A stretch of 64,000 nucleotides of DNA from contig JAFEGM010000016.1 of NCBI GenBank assembly GCA_018240025.1, positions 16,876 through 80,875 of the forward strand. The letters are read 5' to 3'. Positions 35,601 to 43,315 of this stretch are shown here, one piece after another. The stretch comes from Verrucomicrobiota bacterium. Its GTDB lineage: Bacteria; Verrucomicrobiota; Verrucomicrobiia; Chthoniobacterales; SZAS-18. The notes under the pieces were generated by a model. That model was not told the DNA's origin. It did not search any database and saw nothing but the letters and a program-made list of their open reading frames with translations. The number at the start of each line of letters is the position of its first letter. The first letter of the stretch is position 1. The position numbers and the translations under genes are program-made.

Positions 35601-35857
35601 CGGTCATCCTGACCAGCCTGGGCGGGTTCGGCGTCCGGCACGGCACGCCGATTCTCGTGCCGCCGGCCGTTGGCACGCTTTTCATTGGCGAGGCGCACTG
35701 GGAAATGCAGCCCGAAGGCGATGGCTCCTGGCCGGTGCCGCAGGAAGTGGTCACGCTCAGCCTGACCTTCGATCACCGCATCGTGAACGGAGCCGGTGCC
35801 GCCGCTTTCATCCAGGATGTGAAAAAGCGCCTGGAAACATTTGTCTTGCCGGGCTGA
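32636..35857 (+). CDS. 2-oxoacid dehydrogenase E1alpha-E1beta-E2 tri-fusion
   Basis: A 1073-residue polypeptide combining three components of a 2-oxoacid dehydrogenase complex. E1alpha (about 20-330) has the thiamine diphosphate motif IGDAATRQGDFYEAV ending EDNGFGIS. E1beta (about 347-680) has LFGQDIEDPKGGVFRLTKGL and FELQFIDFISPGWNQL. A Pro/Ala linker leads to a lipoyl domain (about 751-825) with the lipoyl Lys in ETDKAVYPVEA. The E2 acyltransferase core (about 870-1073) ends with FDHRIVNGAGAAAF, in which Asn replaces the second Asp of the usual DHRxxDG. A recognisable E3-binding (PSBD) domain is missing between lipoyl and core. Branched-chain or pyruvate type is unresolved; the hydratase neighbour favours acyl-CoA catabolism. 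No E3 gene is nearby. Confidence 0.93.
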   Translation: MTVTSSAVAEPTALPEESLLTPEQQRHILTLMLESRHGDLRQESLNRQGKGHFHVSGMGHECMAVLGAMMGPDDMASMYYRDRSFLIGRGVTTRELALDYFAKRESSTGGRQMPAHGTYKKFGLWSVSTPTGAQLLPACGMAWGMQMDGKDSFCVTSIGDAATRQGDFYEAVCFARERLLPVLFVVEDNGFGISSRTRKINPLVIGALSPDDWRQVDGSDVNDMLSACADAIEHLRARRGPAFLWIRMERLSSHTSSDDQKLYRSAEEMATLEKGDPIARLRDEMIAAGHFTQGEYEALDQEVKERVRKAYAEAERAADPLAEDLQNEVFGDAPVPSNESVLPPGKYRMGDTVNLTLRTALEREPQAVLFGQDIEDPKGGVFRLTKGLSKDFPARVHNSPLAESTILGVAAGLASYGKRPLFELQFIDFISPGWNQLVTNWSTLRWRSAGEWKCPAVLYAPCGAYLPGGSLWHSQTNEAQLAHHPGIRVVMPSTAEDAAGYLWSGLRAEDPTIILLPKHLLWVEQQCELPVRGVPFGKARHIAAGADVTLVGWGNTVEVCTMAMRDVTCEASADFFDLRSIVPWDREALADSVRRTGRLVVVQEDTENCSVGQMIISTLMSDPSVFARMKAPPALVSKGNVMIGYNPIIEFAALPDAERVAAAIRACIASDAGVLKDESGRKKEEGEPAHIAEAKRKVLGDLLLPPPAAAATSLQGQMEKARESAPAPAPTVAAPAPAAAPATPVEASAGGAVTLKVPILGEGIRAARIVALLKKPGEKIKADEPLCELETDKAVYPVEASGAGELQNWLVAIGDSVEIGSPLGTILAADPGAWGHNAAAGGGEGAPEVHKPKTPTGPQPALSPAITRRLVGVVPVSCSVQARFENVRQARRQSKARGSNVTPSLIAAWCIVRAVAGHESFRRELLADDTIRQNEAFDLGLAVALDGDRLVTAVIPEVAQLSWDDFSKAYAFAIDEARNGRIHAEIKAPVILTSLGGFGVRHGTPILVPPAVGTLFIGEAHWEMQPEGDGSWPVPQEVVTLSLTFDHRIVNGAGAAAFIQDVKKRLETFVLPG

Positions 35858-35889
35858 GGCGCGAGTTCGAACGGCCGCGCTTCGGCGAA

Positions 35890-36735
35890 ATGAGGGAGGA
35901 CCGGCCCAGCGAGACAGCACTGCTGATTGCCTTGGCGACGGTGATGCTGGCGCACGACGCGTCGCGCCGGCACCTCGTGGCGCCCGGGGCAGGGGAGCTT
36001 TCGCAGCGCTTTCTCGAGACGACGCGGCGCGGCCGGCGCCTGTCGCGCTGGTTCTCGACCGCCATAGGACGCCGGTCCTGGAGACTCGCTGAGACGCTGG
36101 TTTGGCCCGGCATGGCCGAGCACTTCTGGCATCGCAAGCGCTGGATCGAGGCCCGCGTCCGTCGCGCCCTGGAAGCCGGGACGCGCCGGGTCGTGGTGGC
36201 CGGCGCGGGCTTCGACACGCTCGCGCTACGCCTCGCGCCCGAGTTCGGAGGGGTCGACTGGATCGAATTCGATCATCCCGCGAGCCAACGCTTCAAGCTG
36301 CGTGCGATGGAGCGGGCCGGGATCGCGCAGCCGCCCAATCTCCACCTCCGGCCGGGGCATTTCGAAGCCGACACGCTACCGGCCGAAGTAGGCGACTCCG
36401 CGCCGATCGTCGTGGTGGCCGAGGGTCTCCTCATGTATCTGCCGTCCGAGGCGGTGCGCGAATTCCTGCGCGGTCTGGGGCGGATTCCCGGTGCCGGAGT
36501 GGAACTGATCTTCTCGTTCATGCGCGCCGATGTCCGGTTGGGGCGCTGGGTGGAGGCAGCGCTGCGCCGCCGCGGCGAACCGCTGCTCTGGTCGATCGAG
36601 CCCGCCGCGCTCGCCGCTTGGCTCGCTGAATGCGGTCTCAACCTGCGCGAACAGATCTCCGGCGAAGACTTGGCCCGCGCCGAAGGCGTGCAGTTCCGCG
36701 GGGAGGACCTGGCGGTGGCAACGTCCGCGCGCTGA
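35890..36735 (+). CDS. SAM-dependent methyltransferase, LCMT/PPM1 (Tcmp) family
   Basis: A 281-residue class I methyltransferase of the leucine carboxyl methyltransferase-like family. Recognised blocks are an N-terminal helical cap, RRVVVAGAGFDTLALRLAPE (motif I region), the acidic WIEFDHPASQRFKLRAM, and VVVAEGLLMYLPSEAVREFL. Members O-methylate small carboxylates in secondary metabolism, but this substrate is unknown. It starts 33 bases after the fusion gene and ends one base from the convergent methyltransferase. Confidence 0.82.
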   Translation: MREDRPSETALLIALATVMLAHDASRRHLVAPGAGELSQRFLETTRRGRRLSRWFSTAIGRRSWRLAETLVWPGMAEHFWHRKRWIEARVRRALEAGTRRVVVAGAGFDTLALRLAPEFGGVDWIEFDHPASQRFKLRAMERAGIAQPPNLHLRPGHFEADTLPAEVGDSAPIVVVAEGLLMYLPSEAVREFLRGLGRIPGAGVELIFSFMRADVRLGRWVEAALRRRGEPLLWSIEPAALAAWLAECGLNLREQISGEDLARAEGVQFRGEDLAVATSAR

Positions 36736-37437
36736 TCAGGGCTCCAGCCAGACGGCCTGGCGAGCGAAGGCGAAACTGCGGTGCCTCGCCTGTGTCCAGC
36801 CCGCGCGCTGGGCCAGCGCCCGCAGCTCTGGCGCCGAGAATGCCCGCCGCGCGGACATCCGCGCGTCGTGCTTGGTCATCGGATCGCGATAAAGCAGGGC
36901 GGTCAGGAGCCACGCGCCCACAGTGCAAACGTATCCGCGCTCGAGATCCGTCACCAAAGCGCCGCGCGTGCCCAGTCGTCCGACGCGCTCGAGGATTTGC
37001 ACGGCGTCTTTCTCGCTGAAGTGGTGCAGCGCCAGGGAGCAGAGCGCGAGATCGAAACTCTCCGACGCTTCTGGCTCGAACCGAAGGATATCGCCTTCGC
37101 GCCATTCGATCTCCGGAAAATCCGCACTGCGCGCGGCCGCGTAGGCGAGGGTGGGGCCTTGGAAATCCACCGCCACGACACGCACCTCCGCCTGCACTTT
37201 GCGGGCGTACTGGACGAAGAATCGAGGGCCGTCGCCGCCGCCGGTGGCGAGATCGAGCAGGCGCAGGCGCGCGCCGGGTCGGATCCAGCGGGCCGCGAAA
37301 TGTGCCCAGACGGCTTGGCCGCCAAAATGGCGATTGATGCCGGCGAGCGCGTCGAGATCGCGCGCGAGCTCCGGAGTCAGCGTGCCAACCTCGTCCATCT
37401 GCTCGCGCACGGACGGGTCGAACTCGCGCTGCCTCAC
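36736..37437 (-). CDS. Class I SAM-dependent methyltransferase
   Basis: A 233-residue methyltransferase. Motif I is LRLLDLATGGGDGPRFF, the acidic loop VVAVDF, motif II-III GDILRFEPEASESFDLALCS, then LALHHFSEKDAVQIL. The fold is UbiE-like but the substrate is unknown. GTG 37437 overlaps the stop of the SCP2-R2lox gene (GTGA), so the two are translationally coupled. The methyltransferase may modify a product of that oxidase. Confidence 0.82.
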   Translation of the reverse strand: MRQREFDPSVREQMDEVGTLTPELARDLDALAGINRHFGGQAVWAHFAARWIRPGARLRLLDLATGGGDGPRFFVQYARKVQAEVRVVAVDFQGPTLAYAAARSADFPEIEWREGDILRFEPEASESFDLALCSLALHHFSEKDAVQILERVGRLGTRGALVTDLERGYVCTVGAWLLTALLYRDPMTKHDARMSARRAFSAPELRALAQRAGWTQARHRSFAFARQAVWLEP

Positions 37438-38807
37438 GCTTCGTCCTCCCCCGGACCGGACAGCTCGTGCGGGGCGAGCCGGCTGGCGCGCTCGATCCGC
37501 GCCATGCGGCTCTTGAACTGGCTGAGCGCGAAGCCGATGAACTCGTCCTGATCGAGCGGGAACGGCATGCGGTCGCCGTAGGGATCGAACAGGCTGCGCA
37601 CTACGCCCAGCGCCGGCTCCAGGAGGTCGCCCATGCGCGACTCCAACTCAGGCCAGAGCGCGTGGTCCGCGGCCACGAGGCGTTCGAGCAGATACACGCC
37701 GTACGCGATGTGGCGTGATTCGTCGCGCTTGAGCAGCCCGATGCCGGCCCGCAACCCGGGGAGGAGATCGGCCGATTCGAGCATGGCGTAGTAGCCGCGG
37801 TAGCCGGTCTCCGCGAGCGTGCCCTCGACCACCAGATTGTACGTGGCGGAGGCCCGCAATTGCGCGGCGGGCGACGGGTCGTGCAGCAGCGCGCGCATCG
37901 CGCCGGGGAGCTCTTCGCAGATGATGCGCCGATAGGGCGCGCTCTCGAAACGGCTGAGGTCACCCAGATTCTCCGCGCCGACCACCTCATCGAGAAAGCG
38001 GCGGAAGAACTCCATGTGCTTGGCTTCTTCGAAAAGGAAGGTCGTCAGATACATTTCCTCCTCCAACCGGCCTTCGCGCGAGATCGCCAGCAACAACGGC
38101 AGGATGTCCTCGGTGACCGATTCCTCTCCGCCCTGGAAGAGCGAGGTGAGACGGAGGACGAGATCCTGCTGGCGCGGCTCGAGCCGCTGCCAGTCTGCCC
38201 GGTCGCGCGTGAAATCGATGTCGCTCGGATTCCACACGCCATCGCGTTTCGCGCGCTGAAACAGTCGATACGGGAACGAGCTCCGGTCGAAGCCACGCGC
38301 CTCCAGGCTGCGGAAACTCGTGCGGGTTGTGTTGACCGCCACCGGCCCCGGCGTGCTCGCCACCGGGAGCGGAGCGCTGACGGCAGGGACGGTTTCGTCC
38401 GGAAAGTGCGTCGGCACGCGCCGCGCGGACAGGACCAGCTGCTTGGCCGCGCCTGCGCTGCGGGCGAGGGCGAACATGCCGCCCTTCTGCAGCTTCACGC
38501 GGCCTTGCATCAGCGCGAGGATGGGGTCGGACGTACCGAGGAAGATCTGTCGCCAGTGGTCGAGCGAGGCGCTCAGCACGTAGTCCGCCGTGGCGGCCGT
38601 GGCGGCATCGACCACCCGCGCGGAGCGGCATTCGCCGTGCCAGAGATCGAGCAGAAGCCGGCGTCCGTCGGGGATGCCGGCCACGGGCTCGAGCACGAGC
38701 GAGACCGGATGCTCCCAGCCGGCGGCGGCGCGTCGATGTTCGTCGTTGCGATTGATCTGCTCGCGGAAAACCTCCGCCCAGGCGGGGGAAAAGACTTCGT
38801 GACTCAT
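37434..38807 (-). CDS. SCP2 domain fused to R2-like ligand-binding oxidase (R2lox)
   Basis: A 457-residue two-domain protein. Residues 1-130 resemble the sterol carrier (SCP2) fold (DHWRQIFLGTSDPILALMQG, then RVKLQKGGMFAL). Residues 165-457 are a ribonucleotide-reductase-R2-like ferritin fold. All metal ligands of R2lox appear at the right spacing: E228, E261, H264, E328, E363, H366. V231 (ligand +3) and Y323 (five before E328) match the Val-Tyr ether crosslink pair that distinguishes Mn/Fe R2lox from true NrdB. It probably oxidises a lipid-like ligand delivered by the SCP2 part (inference). Start ATG 38807. The gene is followed by an overlapping methyltransferase. Confidence 0.85.
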   Translation of the reverse strand: MSHEVFSPAWAEVFREQINRNDEHRRAAAGWEHPVSLVLEPVAGIPDGRRLLLDLWHGECRSARVVDAATAATADYVLSASLDHWRQIFLGTSDPILALMQGRVKLQKGGMFALARSAGAAKQLVLSARRVPTHFPDETVPAVSAPLPVASTPGPVAVNTTRTSFRSLEARGFDRSSFPYRLFQRAKRDGVWNPSDIDFTRDRADWQRLEPRQQDLVLRLTSLFQGGEESVTEDILPLLLAISREGRLEEEMYLTTFLFEEAKHMEFFRRFLDEVVGAENLGDLSRFESAPYRRIICEELPGAMRALLHDPSPAAQLRASATYNLVVEGTLAETGYRGYYAMLESADLLPGLRAGIGLLKRDESRHIAYGVYLLERLVAADHALWPELESRMGDLLEPALGVVRSLFDPYGDRMPFPLDQDEFIGFALSQFKSRMARIERASRLAPHELSGPGEDEA

Positions 38808-38856
38808 ACGGCGTTGGACAGCCTCGTGTGCTGCACGGATTCTACAAGCACCGACG

Positions 38857-39345
38857 ATGACGGCGTTGTACAAGAAACGGCTGGATGCGGTGCAGGGGTA
38901 TCTCGAGCTCGGGATGTTCGACGATGCGCTGGCGGAGCTTGCGGCGATCGAAGGTGAATTCGGGCCGCGCTACGAAGTGCTGATGCTGCGCATGATGACC
39001 CTGCGCGGCCAGCAGCGCTGGGGGGAGATGCGCGAGGTCTGCTCGATCCTGCGCGAGACGCAGCCCGAGCGCGCAGAATCGTGGATCTGGCTGGCCGATG
39101 CCACGCGCCACTGCCGGTCGCTGGGTGAGGCGCGCGAGATCCTGCGCGAGGCGGAGACCATGTTCCCGGCCAATCCGCACGTAAAGTTCCAGCTCGGCTG
39201 CTACTCATGCCAGTTGGGCGAGCTCGAACCGGCCATGCGCTATGTGCAGGAGGCCGTGGCGCTCGACCGCCGCTGGTTGCGGGTCGCCCTCTCGGACCGG
39301 GATGTGGAGCCGCTCTGGGAGATTCTGGGCTTCGACAATCGCTAA
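38857..39345 (+). CDS. TPR-repeat protein
   Basis: A 162-residue all-helical protein with about three tetratricopeptide repeats (KKRLDAVQGYLELGMFDDAL, ESWIWLADATRHCRSLGEA, VKFQLGCYSCQLGELEPAMR). It has no signal peptide, so it is cytoplasmic and likely a protein-interaction scaffold. It is divergent from the SCP2-R2lox gene with 49 bases between them and lies 85 bases ahead of ftsA. Partner unknown. Confidence 0.8.
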   Translation: MTALYKKRLDAVQGYLELGMFDDALAELAAIEGEFGPRYEVLMLRMMTLRGQQRWGEMREVCSILRETQPERAESWIWLADATRHCRSLGEAREILREAETMFPANPHVKFQLGCYSCQLGELEPAMRYVQEAVALDRRWLRVALSDRDVEPLWEILGFDNR

Positions 39346-39430
39346 GCCGCGATTTGAAATTTTCCCGTCTGCTGGCATGGCGGCTGCGCCCGTGTTAGTT
39401 CCCGGCGCTCCTGTTTCGCCACGCCTCTCC

Positions 39431-40648
39431 ATGCCCAAGCCCAACATCGCGGTCGGACTCGACATCGGAACGACGAAGATCTGCGTGGGCGTCGCGGAGA
39501 TCTTCCCCGATCCCTACGAGGAACCGCGCCTGCTCTGTATCGGTCAGGCCGAGTCTCACGGTCTGCGCAAGGGCGAGATCGTGGACTTCGAAGCGGCTCG
39601 CGAAGCCGTGCGCGAAGCGGTGGCCGATGCGGAGTCGAAGAGCGATCTCGAAATCCGCAGCGCGTTCGTCGGGATCAGCGGCGGACATCTCGGCTGCATC
39701 AACAACCGGGCCGGGATCGACATCCCGCGCGGCCGCGAGACGGTCACGCCCGACGACATCGAAACGGTCAAGCTGCGCGGCCTGGAAGTGAGCATCCCGC
39801 AGACCAACTGCATCATGCACCCGCTGGTCCGCGGCTATCGGCTCGACGGCCGCGACGTGGTCGACCCGGTGGAAATGCCCGGTCGTCGGCTGGAGGCCGA
39901 ATACCATCTCATCCACGGCGTGACGACCCGCGTGCAAAACGTGGTTCGGCTGGTCAAGGACGTGCCGCTTGATACCGACGAAGCGGTGGCCGCACCGCTG
40001 GCCTCAGCGATGGGCTCGCTGGACGAATCGCAGCGTGAGCGGGGCGTTCTGCTCATCGATCTTGGCGGCGGCACCACCGACTACATCGTGTACCGCGACG
40101 GCACCGTCTGCCACAGCGGCTGCCTGGCCGTGGGCGGCGACCACGTCACGCACGACGTCTCGCTCGGCCTGCACATTCCGCTGGCCCGGGCGGAGCGCCT
40201 GAAGGTGGACGAGGGCAATGCGGTGCTCGGGGTCTGCCGGCCGGATGAGCGGATTCTGCTGCGCGCGGAGCCTGGTTTCGCCGCCCGCGAGATCGAGCGC
40301 GAGATGCTGCACCAGATCGTGCACTGCCGATTGCGGGAAGTGTTCGAACTGTTGCGGGAAGCCATCGGCGCCGAACGTCATCTCGCGCACCTGGGCGCCG
40401 GCGTGGTACTGACGGGCGGCGCCAGCCAGACACCGGGGCTGGCTCATCTGGCGGAGGAGGTTTTCGGCCTGCCGGTGTCGCAGGCCAGTCCGCCGCCGTT
40501 CTCCGGCCTGACCCATGCGACGGATCACCCGCAACTCTCCACAGTGCTGGGGTTGATCGAATACGCCCGCGTGACGGCCGGAGCTCGGCCGCCGTCCGGG
40601 TTCTTCGCGCGGATGAAGGGAGCCTTGCGAGGCATCTTTTCGCGATAG
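39431..40648 (+). CDS. ftsA: Cell division protein FtsA
   Basis: A 405-residue actin-like protein that tethers FtsZ filaments to the membrane. The phosphate 1 motif IAVGLDIGTTKICVGVAEI, the SHS2/1C domain (FVGISGGHLGCINNRAGIDI), GVLLIDLGGGTTDYIVYRDG and GAGVVLTGGASQTPGLAHLA are all present. The C-terminus FARMKGALRGIFSR is an amphipathic membrane-targeting helix. Start ATG 39431. Unusually, ftsZ does not follow; recQ does. The usual dcw-cluster neighbours ftsQ and ddl are also absent. Confidence 0.9.
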   Translation: MPKPNIAVGLDIGTTKICVGVAEIFPDPYEEPRLLCIGQAESHGLRKGEIVDFEAAREAVREAVADAESKSDLEIRSAFVGISGGHLGCINNRAGIDIPRGRETVTPDDIETVKLRGLEVSIPQTNCIMHPLVRGYRLDGRDVVDPVEMPGRRLEAEYHLIHGVTTRVQNVVRLVKDVPLDTDEAVAAPLASAMGSLDESQRERGVLLIDLGGGTTDYIVYRDGTVCHSGCLAVGGDHVTHDVSLGLHIPLARAERLKVDEGNAVLGVCRPDERILLRAEPGFAAREIEREMLHQIVHCRLREVFELLREAIGAERHLAHLGAGVVLTGGASQTPGLAHLAEEVFGLPVSQASPPPFSGLTHATDHPQLSTVLGLIEYARVTAGARPPSGFFARMKGALRGIFSR

Positions 40649-40703
40649 AAAAGAAATATATATTTACAAGGATTTCACTGGCGTGGAGGATCGGTCGTTC
40701 ATC
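40649..40703. promoter_or_regulatory. AT-rich gap with possible recQ promoter
   Basis: The gap after ftsA contains AAATATATATTTAC (40654-40667), a marked AT patch in a GC-rich genome. TATATT at 40659-40664 could be a -10 element, but no good -35 was found. AAGGA at 40668-40672 and GGAGGA at 40685-40690 are candidate ribosome binding sites for GTG 40683 and ATG 40704. Confidence 0.35.
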
Positions 40704-42650
40704 ATGAAGACCGACCCCGAGAGTTTGAGTGCAGCCCTCCAGAGGCATTTCGGCCATTCCTCATTCCGACCGGGGCAGGAGGCGGTCGTACGGGCGTTAC
40801 TCGACGGGCGTTCCGCGCTGGCGCTCTTCCCGACCGGCGCCGGCAAATCGATCTGCTACCAGTTGCCTGCCGTGCTCAGCCTGGGAACGGCGCTGGTTGT
40901 CTCGCCGCTCATCGCGCTGATGAAGGATCAGGTCGACGCTCTCCGGCGGCGAGGTGTGGCGGCGGCGCGGCTCGACTCGTCGCTGACGGCCGCGGAAGCC
41001 AGCCAGGTTCTGGCCGACTTCAAGGCGGGCAGCCTCAAGCTGCTGTACGTCGCGCCGGAGCGGCTGAGCAGCGAGTCGTTCATCGGCCGCATTCGCCGCG
41101 CTCGGATCTCGCTCTTCGCGGTCGACGAGGCGCATTGCATCTCCGAGTGGGGGCACAACTTCCGGCCCGAATATCTGCGCCTTTCGCGCGTGGCGCAGGA
41201 ACTCGGGCTGTCGCCCGTGCTCGCGCTGACCGCCACGGCCACGCCGGAGGTCGCGCGCGACATTTGCCGATCTTTCGGCATCGGGGCCGCCCAGCAGGTG
41301 CAGACGCCCTTTCACCGACCGAACCTGCATTTGCGCGTCTCGCCCGTGGCGAGTGCCGAGCGGCTGTCGCTCCTGACCTCCCGGTTGCGGAACGAGCGGG
41401 TGCGACCGGCGGTGGTCTACGTCACATTGCAGAAGACGGCCGAGGAGGTGGCGGCGCACCTGATCGCCGCTGGCTTTGCGGCGCGCGCCTACCACGCCGG
41501 GCTCGACGAGACCGAGCGAACGGCGGCGCAGGAAGGGTTCATGCGCGGATCGCCCGAGATCATCGTCGCCACAATCGCGTTCGGCATGGGCATCGACAAA
41601 GCGGACATCCGCGCGGTCTTCCACTACAACCTGCCCAAGACGCTGGAGAATTATCAGCAGGAGATCGGCCGGGCCGGGCGCGACGGGGCACTCGCGCTTT
41701 GCGAACTCTTTGCCTGCGGCGCCGATCTCATTCCCCTCGACAACTTCACGCTGGGCGACACGCCGACGCTGGGCAGTGTGCGCGCCTTGACCGCCCGCTT
41801 GCTTGGGGCGGGGGAGGAGTTCGATGTCAGTCGATACGACTTGAGTCAGGAGACGGATATTCGGCCGCTGGTGGTGGATACCGTCATCACCTACCTCGAG
41901 CTAGAAGGCCATCTGCGGCCGGTGCGGGCCTTCTATCAGAGCGTGCAGATCGAGTTGCTGCGGAAGGAAGCCGAGATCCTGCGTGGACATACTCCGGAAC
42001 GCGTGGCGCTCCTGCGTGCAATCCTCGGAGCCGCCGAACGGGGAAGGAAGTACCTCACGCTGCGACCGGAGGAAGCCGCCGAGCGGCTGCAGCAGCCGCG
42101 CGAGCGGATCGTGAAGGCGTTGGACTGGCTGGAGGAGACCGGCGCCCTGAGGCAGAAGCCTGCGGGCCTGCGCCACGCCTTTGTCCGCACCGGCGGGCCA
42201 GCTGCGCCCAGCGTCGATGAGGTGGCTGAGCGACTGCACGCGCTGTTTCTGCGGCGGGAGCAGCGTGAGGCTGAACGACTGGGGCAGGTGGTCGGCCTGG
42301 CTCTGGAATCAGGCTGTCTGACGCGCCGTCTGCTCGCGCATTTTGGCGAGAGTCTCGACGCAGCCTGCGGGCATTGCCGAAACTGCACGCACGGGGCCTC
42401 TCCGCCGGCGGAACTCCCGGAATCGGGAGGTCGCCCCTGGTCGAAATCGGCCGACCGGGCGCTGCGCGAGGCCATGGCACCGCGCCACGCTGCGTTGCGC
42501 GAGCCTCGCCAGCTGGCGCGCTACCTGTGCGGTCTGACGAGTCCGGCCACCACGCGGGCTCGACTGACGCGCGGAGGCCAGTTCGGAGCGCTGGCAGAGG
42601 TTCCTTTCCGGGTGGTGCTCGGCGAGGCGGAGCGCGCGCTCGGCGCCTGA
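40704..42650 (+). CDS. recQ: RecQ-family ATP-dependent DNA helicase
   Basis: A 648-residue superfamily 2 helicase for recombination and fork repair. Motif I is LFPTGAGKSICYQLP, motif II DEAHCISEWGHNFRPEYLRL, the aromatic-rich loop follows it, and motif VI is QEIGRAGRDG. Normally a four-Cys zinc site comes directly after the helicase core. Here that area has none, and a Cys cluster (GCLTRRLLAHFGES, then CGHCRNC) lies after the winged-helix region instead, near residue 560. No HRDC domain is evident. Start ATG 40704; an earlier GTG at 40683 is possible. Confidence 0.9.
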   Translation: MKTDPESLSAALQRHFGHSSFRPGQEAVVRALLDGRSALALFPTGAGKSICYQLPAVLSLGTALVVSPLIALMKDQVDALRRRGVAAARLDSSLTAAEASQVLADFKAGSLKLLYVAPERLSSESFIGRIRRARISLFAVDEAHCISEWGHNFRPEYLRLSRVAQELGLSPVLALTATATPEVARDICRSFGIGAAQQVQTPFHRPNLHLRVSPVASAERLSLLTSRLRNERVRPAVVYVTLQKTAEEVAAHLIAAGFAARAYHAGLDETERTAAQEGFMRGSPEIIVATIAFGMGIDKADIRAVFHYNLPKTLENYQQEIGRAGRDGALALCELFACGADLIPLDNFTLGDTPTLGSVRALTARLLGAGEEFDVSRYDLSQETDIRPLVVDTVITYLELEGHLRPVRAFYQSVQIELLRKEAEILRGHTPERVALLRAILGAAERGRKYLTLRPEEAAERLQQPRERIVKALDWLEETGALRQKPAGLRHAFVRTGGPAAPSVDEVAERLHALFLRREQREAERLGQVVGLALESGCLTRRLLAHFGESLDAACGHCRNCTHGASPPAELPESGGRPWSKSADRALREAMAPRHAALREPRQLARYLCGLTSPATTRARLTRGGQFGALAEVPFRVVLGEAERALGA

Positions 42651-42652
42651 GA

Positions 42653-43315
42653 TCAGCGGCTCCCGCGCGGGCGGAACACCGTGGTGGTGCCGTAAGGGTT
42701 CGCCGGCGGTGCGGACTGCGGCGCCAACAACACCTGGACCGCGAAGACGCGTCCGAGCGGCGCGACGTCGGGATGCCGAGGCGAGGCGAAGGCGATCGCG
42801 CAGGCCATGTGGGTGGCCTCCGGAGCCAGGAGATTGCGCCGATGCCCCCGCGAATTCAGCCACTGCGAAACGACCGCCGCGGCGAACGACTCGGGCGTAT
42901 GTGGCGCGAGCGGTGGACCGTTGGGCGTGTAGCTGGCAATCAGCCGACCCCGGCCGTCGTTGCGCGGGTAGAAGGGGCGTCCCGGTTCGTAGTTGAGCAC
43001 GAAGTTCGAGGCAACGTTCTCCCCCGCAAAACGCGCGTTGGCGCCGGCGGCGGCGAGGCGGGCCCCGACATCGCGCAGGCGCGCTCCCGGTTGACTGTGG
43101 CTAAGTCGATTGATCCGGGAAAGGTAATCGACTTGCCAGCGGGCGGCCGTGCGAGCTTCCTCGGAGATCTCCAGCGGCGGCAGGCCCGCGCGCTGCCGCA
43201 CCCGATTCGTCTCGCGTTCCAGCGCGCGTGTCGCGGCCGCGGGGTCGAGTGCGGGCAGGGGCGTTACAGCGACCCAGGAAATCGCCAGCGCGGCGAGCTG
43301 GAGCCAGCGTTTCAC
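42653..43315 (-). CDS. Secreted CAP/SCP-domain protein
   Basis: A 220-residue exported protein with an N-terminal signal (LQLAALAISWVAVTPLPAL) and a CAP (cysteine-rich secretory/antigen 5/PR-1) domain. Family blocks are ETNRVRQRAGLPPLEIS, SHSQPGARL, FAGENVASNF, and VVSQWLNSRGHRRNLLAPEA with the conserved His residues. Bacterial members are of unclear function. GTG 43315 overlaps the ubiE stop, so the genes are co-translated. The end converges on recQ with two bases between. Confidence 0.85.
   Translation of the reverse strand: MKRWLQLAALAISWVAVTPLPALDPAAATRALERETNRVRQRAGLPPLEISEEARTAARWQVDYLSRINRLSHSQPGARLRDVGARLAAAGANARFAGENVASNFVLNYEPGRPFYPRNDGRGRLIASYTPNGPPLAPHTPESFAAAVVSQWLNSRGHRRNLLAPEATHMACAIAFASPRHPDVAPLGRVFAVQVLLAPQSAPPANPYGTTTVFRPRGSR

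Noticed and set aside
33659..35920. Minus-strand open frame of about 750 codons
   Set aside because: It mirrors the 2-oxoacid dehydrogenase fusion; the GC-rich third positions of the true gene keep the opposite strand open. The translation has no domains.
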